The notes beneath the pieces are model-generated. The model was not told where the DNA came from and made no database searches. It saw only the letters and a list, made by a program, of their open reading frames with translations. Shown piece by piece: positions 63,991 to 64,000 of a stretch of DNA of 64,000 nucleotides. A program made the translations under genes and the position numbers. Position 1 is the first letter of the stretch; the number at the start of each line of letters is the position of its first letter. This DNA comes from UBA4055 sp964648295 (GTDB lineage: Bacteria; UBA4055), in contig CAZYNH010000008.1 of NCBI GenBank assembly GCA_964648295.1, positions 62,001-126,000 of the forward strand. The letters run 5' to 3'.

Positions 63991-64000
63991 CAAAATATTG

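Noticed and set aside
1..64000. CRISPR arrays, tRNA or rRNA genes, insertion sequences, prophage genes
   Set aside because: No regular repeat-spacer pattern, cloverleaf, rRNA-like stretch, transposase or phage structural gene was seen while reading both strands.

Overview
The window looks like a chromosomal piece of a Gram-negative bacterium, probably from a metagenome assembly. Supporting signs are lipoprotein and outer-membrane-barrel genes, SPOR-domain envelope proteins, a V-type ATPase operon of the E-DUF2764-A-B-D-I-K type, SUMF1 and beta-helix surface proteins, and QueH/QueF. The mix suggests a member or relative of the FCB superphylum (Cloacimonadota- or Delongbacteria-like); this is inference. 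GGAGG-type ribosome sites and classical TTGAnn-N17-TATAAT promoters are frequent, which argues against Bacteroidetes proper. Coding density is very high. No stretch over 300 bases lacks a gene, and I saw no tRNA, rRNA, CRISPR array or insertion sequence.

Layout. 1-1663: the end of an upstream gene, then a KamA-like radical SAM aminomutase. 1660-10904 (minus): a ten-gene tightly packed array from an outer-membrane protein through gpmI, a PAS histidine kinase, ribH, map, queH, an HTH-fused N6-adenine methyltransferase, a nitroreductase and a GNAT acetyltransferase to lipocalin blc. 11078-14329 (plus): SPOR lipoprotein, dsbD, thioredoxin. 14358-28288 (minus): an eleven-gene array gltX-mod-res-dCMP deaminase-dnaG-crp-TPR-SPOR-tmk-ctp-AMMECR1, in which a type III restriction-modification pair sits between housekeeping genes. 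The mod gene carries a 100-N run that is almost certainly an artefact, because its flanks share an identical 55-base overlap.

28506-34553 (plus): two paralogous secreted beta-helix proteins with a repeated 17-residue motif and a perfect CRP-type palindrome upstream. 34656-38287 (plus): a cupin, an EF-G-like GTPase and a DegT aminotransferase. 38316-42654 (minus): tldD-tldE-ArsC-like-MFS. 42798-50315 (minus): V-type ATPase, whose proteolipid keeps the Na+ ligands known from Enterococcus NtpK. 50419-55055: a cysteine-rich hypothetical, an outer-membrane protein, an RlmI-like methyltransferase, a radical SAM protein and a secreted protein. 55092-58479 (minus): DUF1015, queF, amidohydrolase and a YkgJ-like cysteine cluster protein. 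58616-63932: galE, a large SUMF1/Ig-like lipoprotein and a nucleotide-sugar dehydrogenase.

Themes that tie the genes together are envelope and surface-glycan functions (galE, nucleotide-sugar dehydrogenase, cupin, DegT, SPOR, DsbD/thioredoxin, beta-helix and SUMF1 proteins), probable sodium bioenergetics (V-ATPase), queuosine synthesis (QueH, QueF) and core metabolism or replication. The least ordinary observations are the conserved beta-helix motif with its CRP-type site, the altered substrate pocket of the KamA homologue, the HTH-methyltransferase inside a housekeeping operon, the cysteine-free ArsC-like protein, and the false gap in mod.
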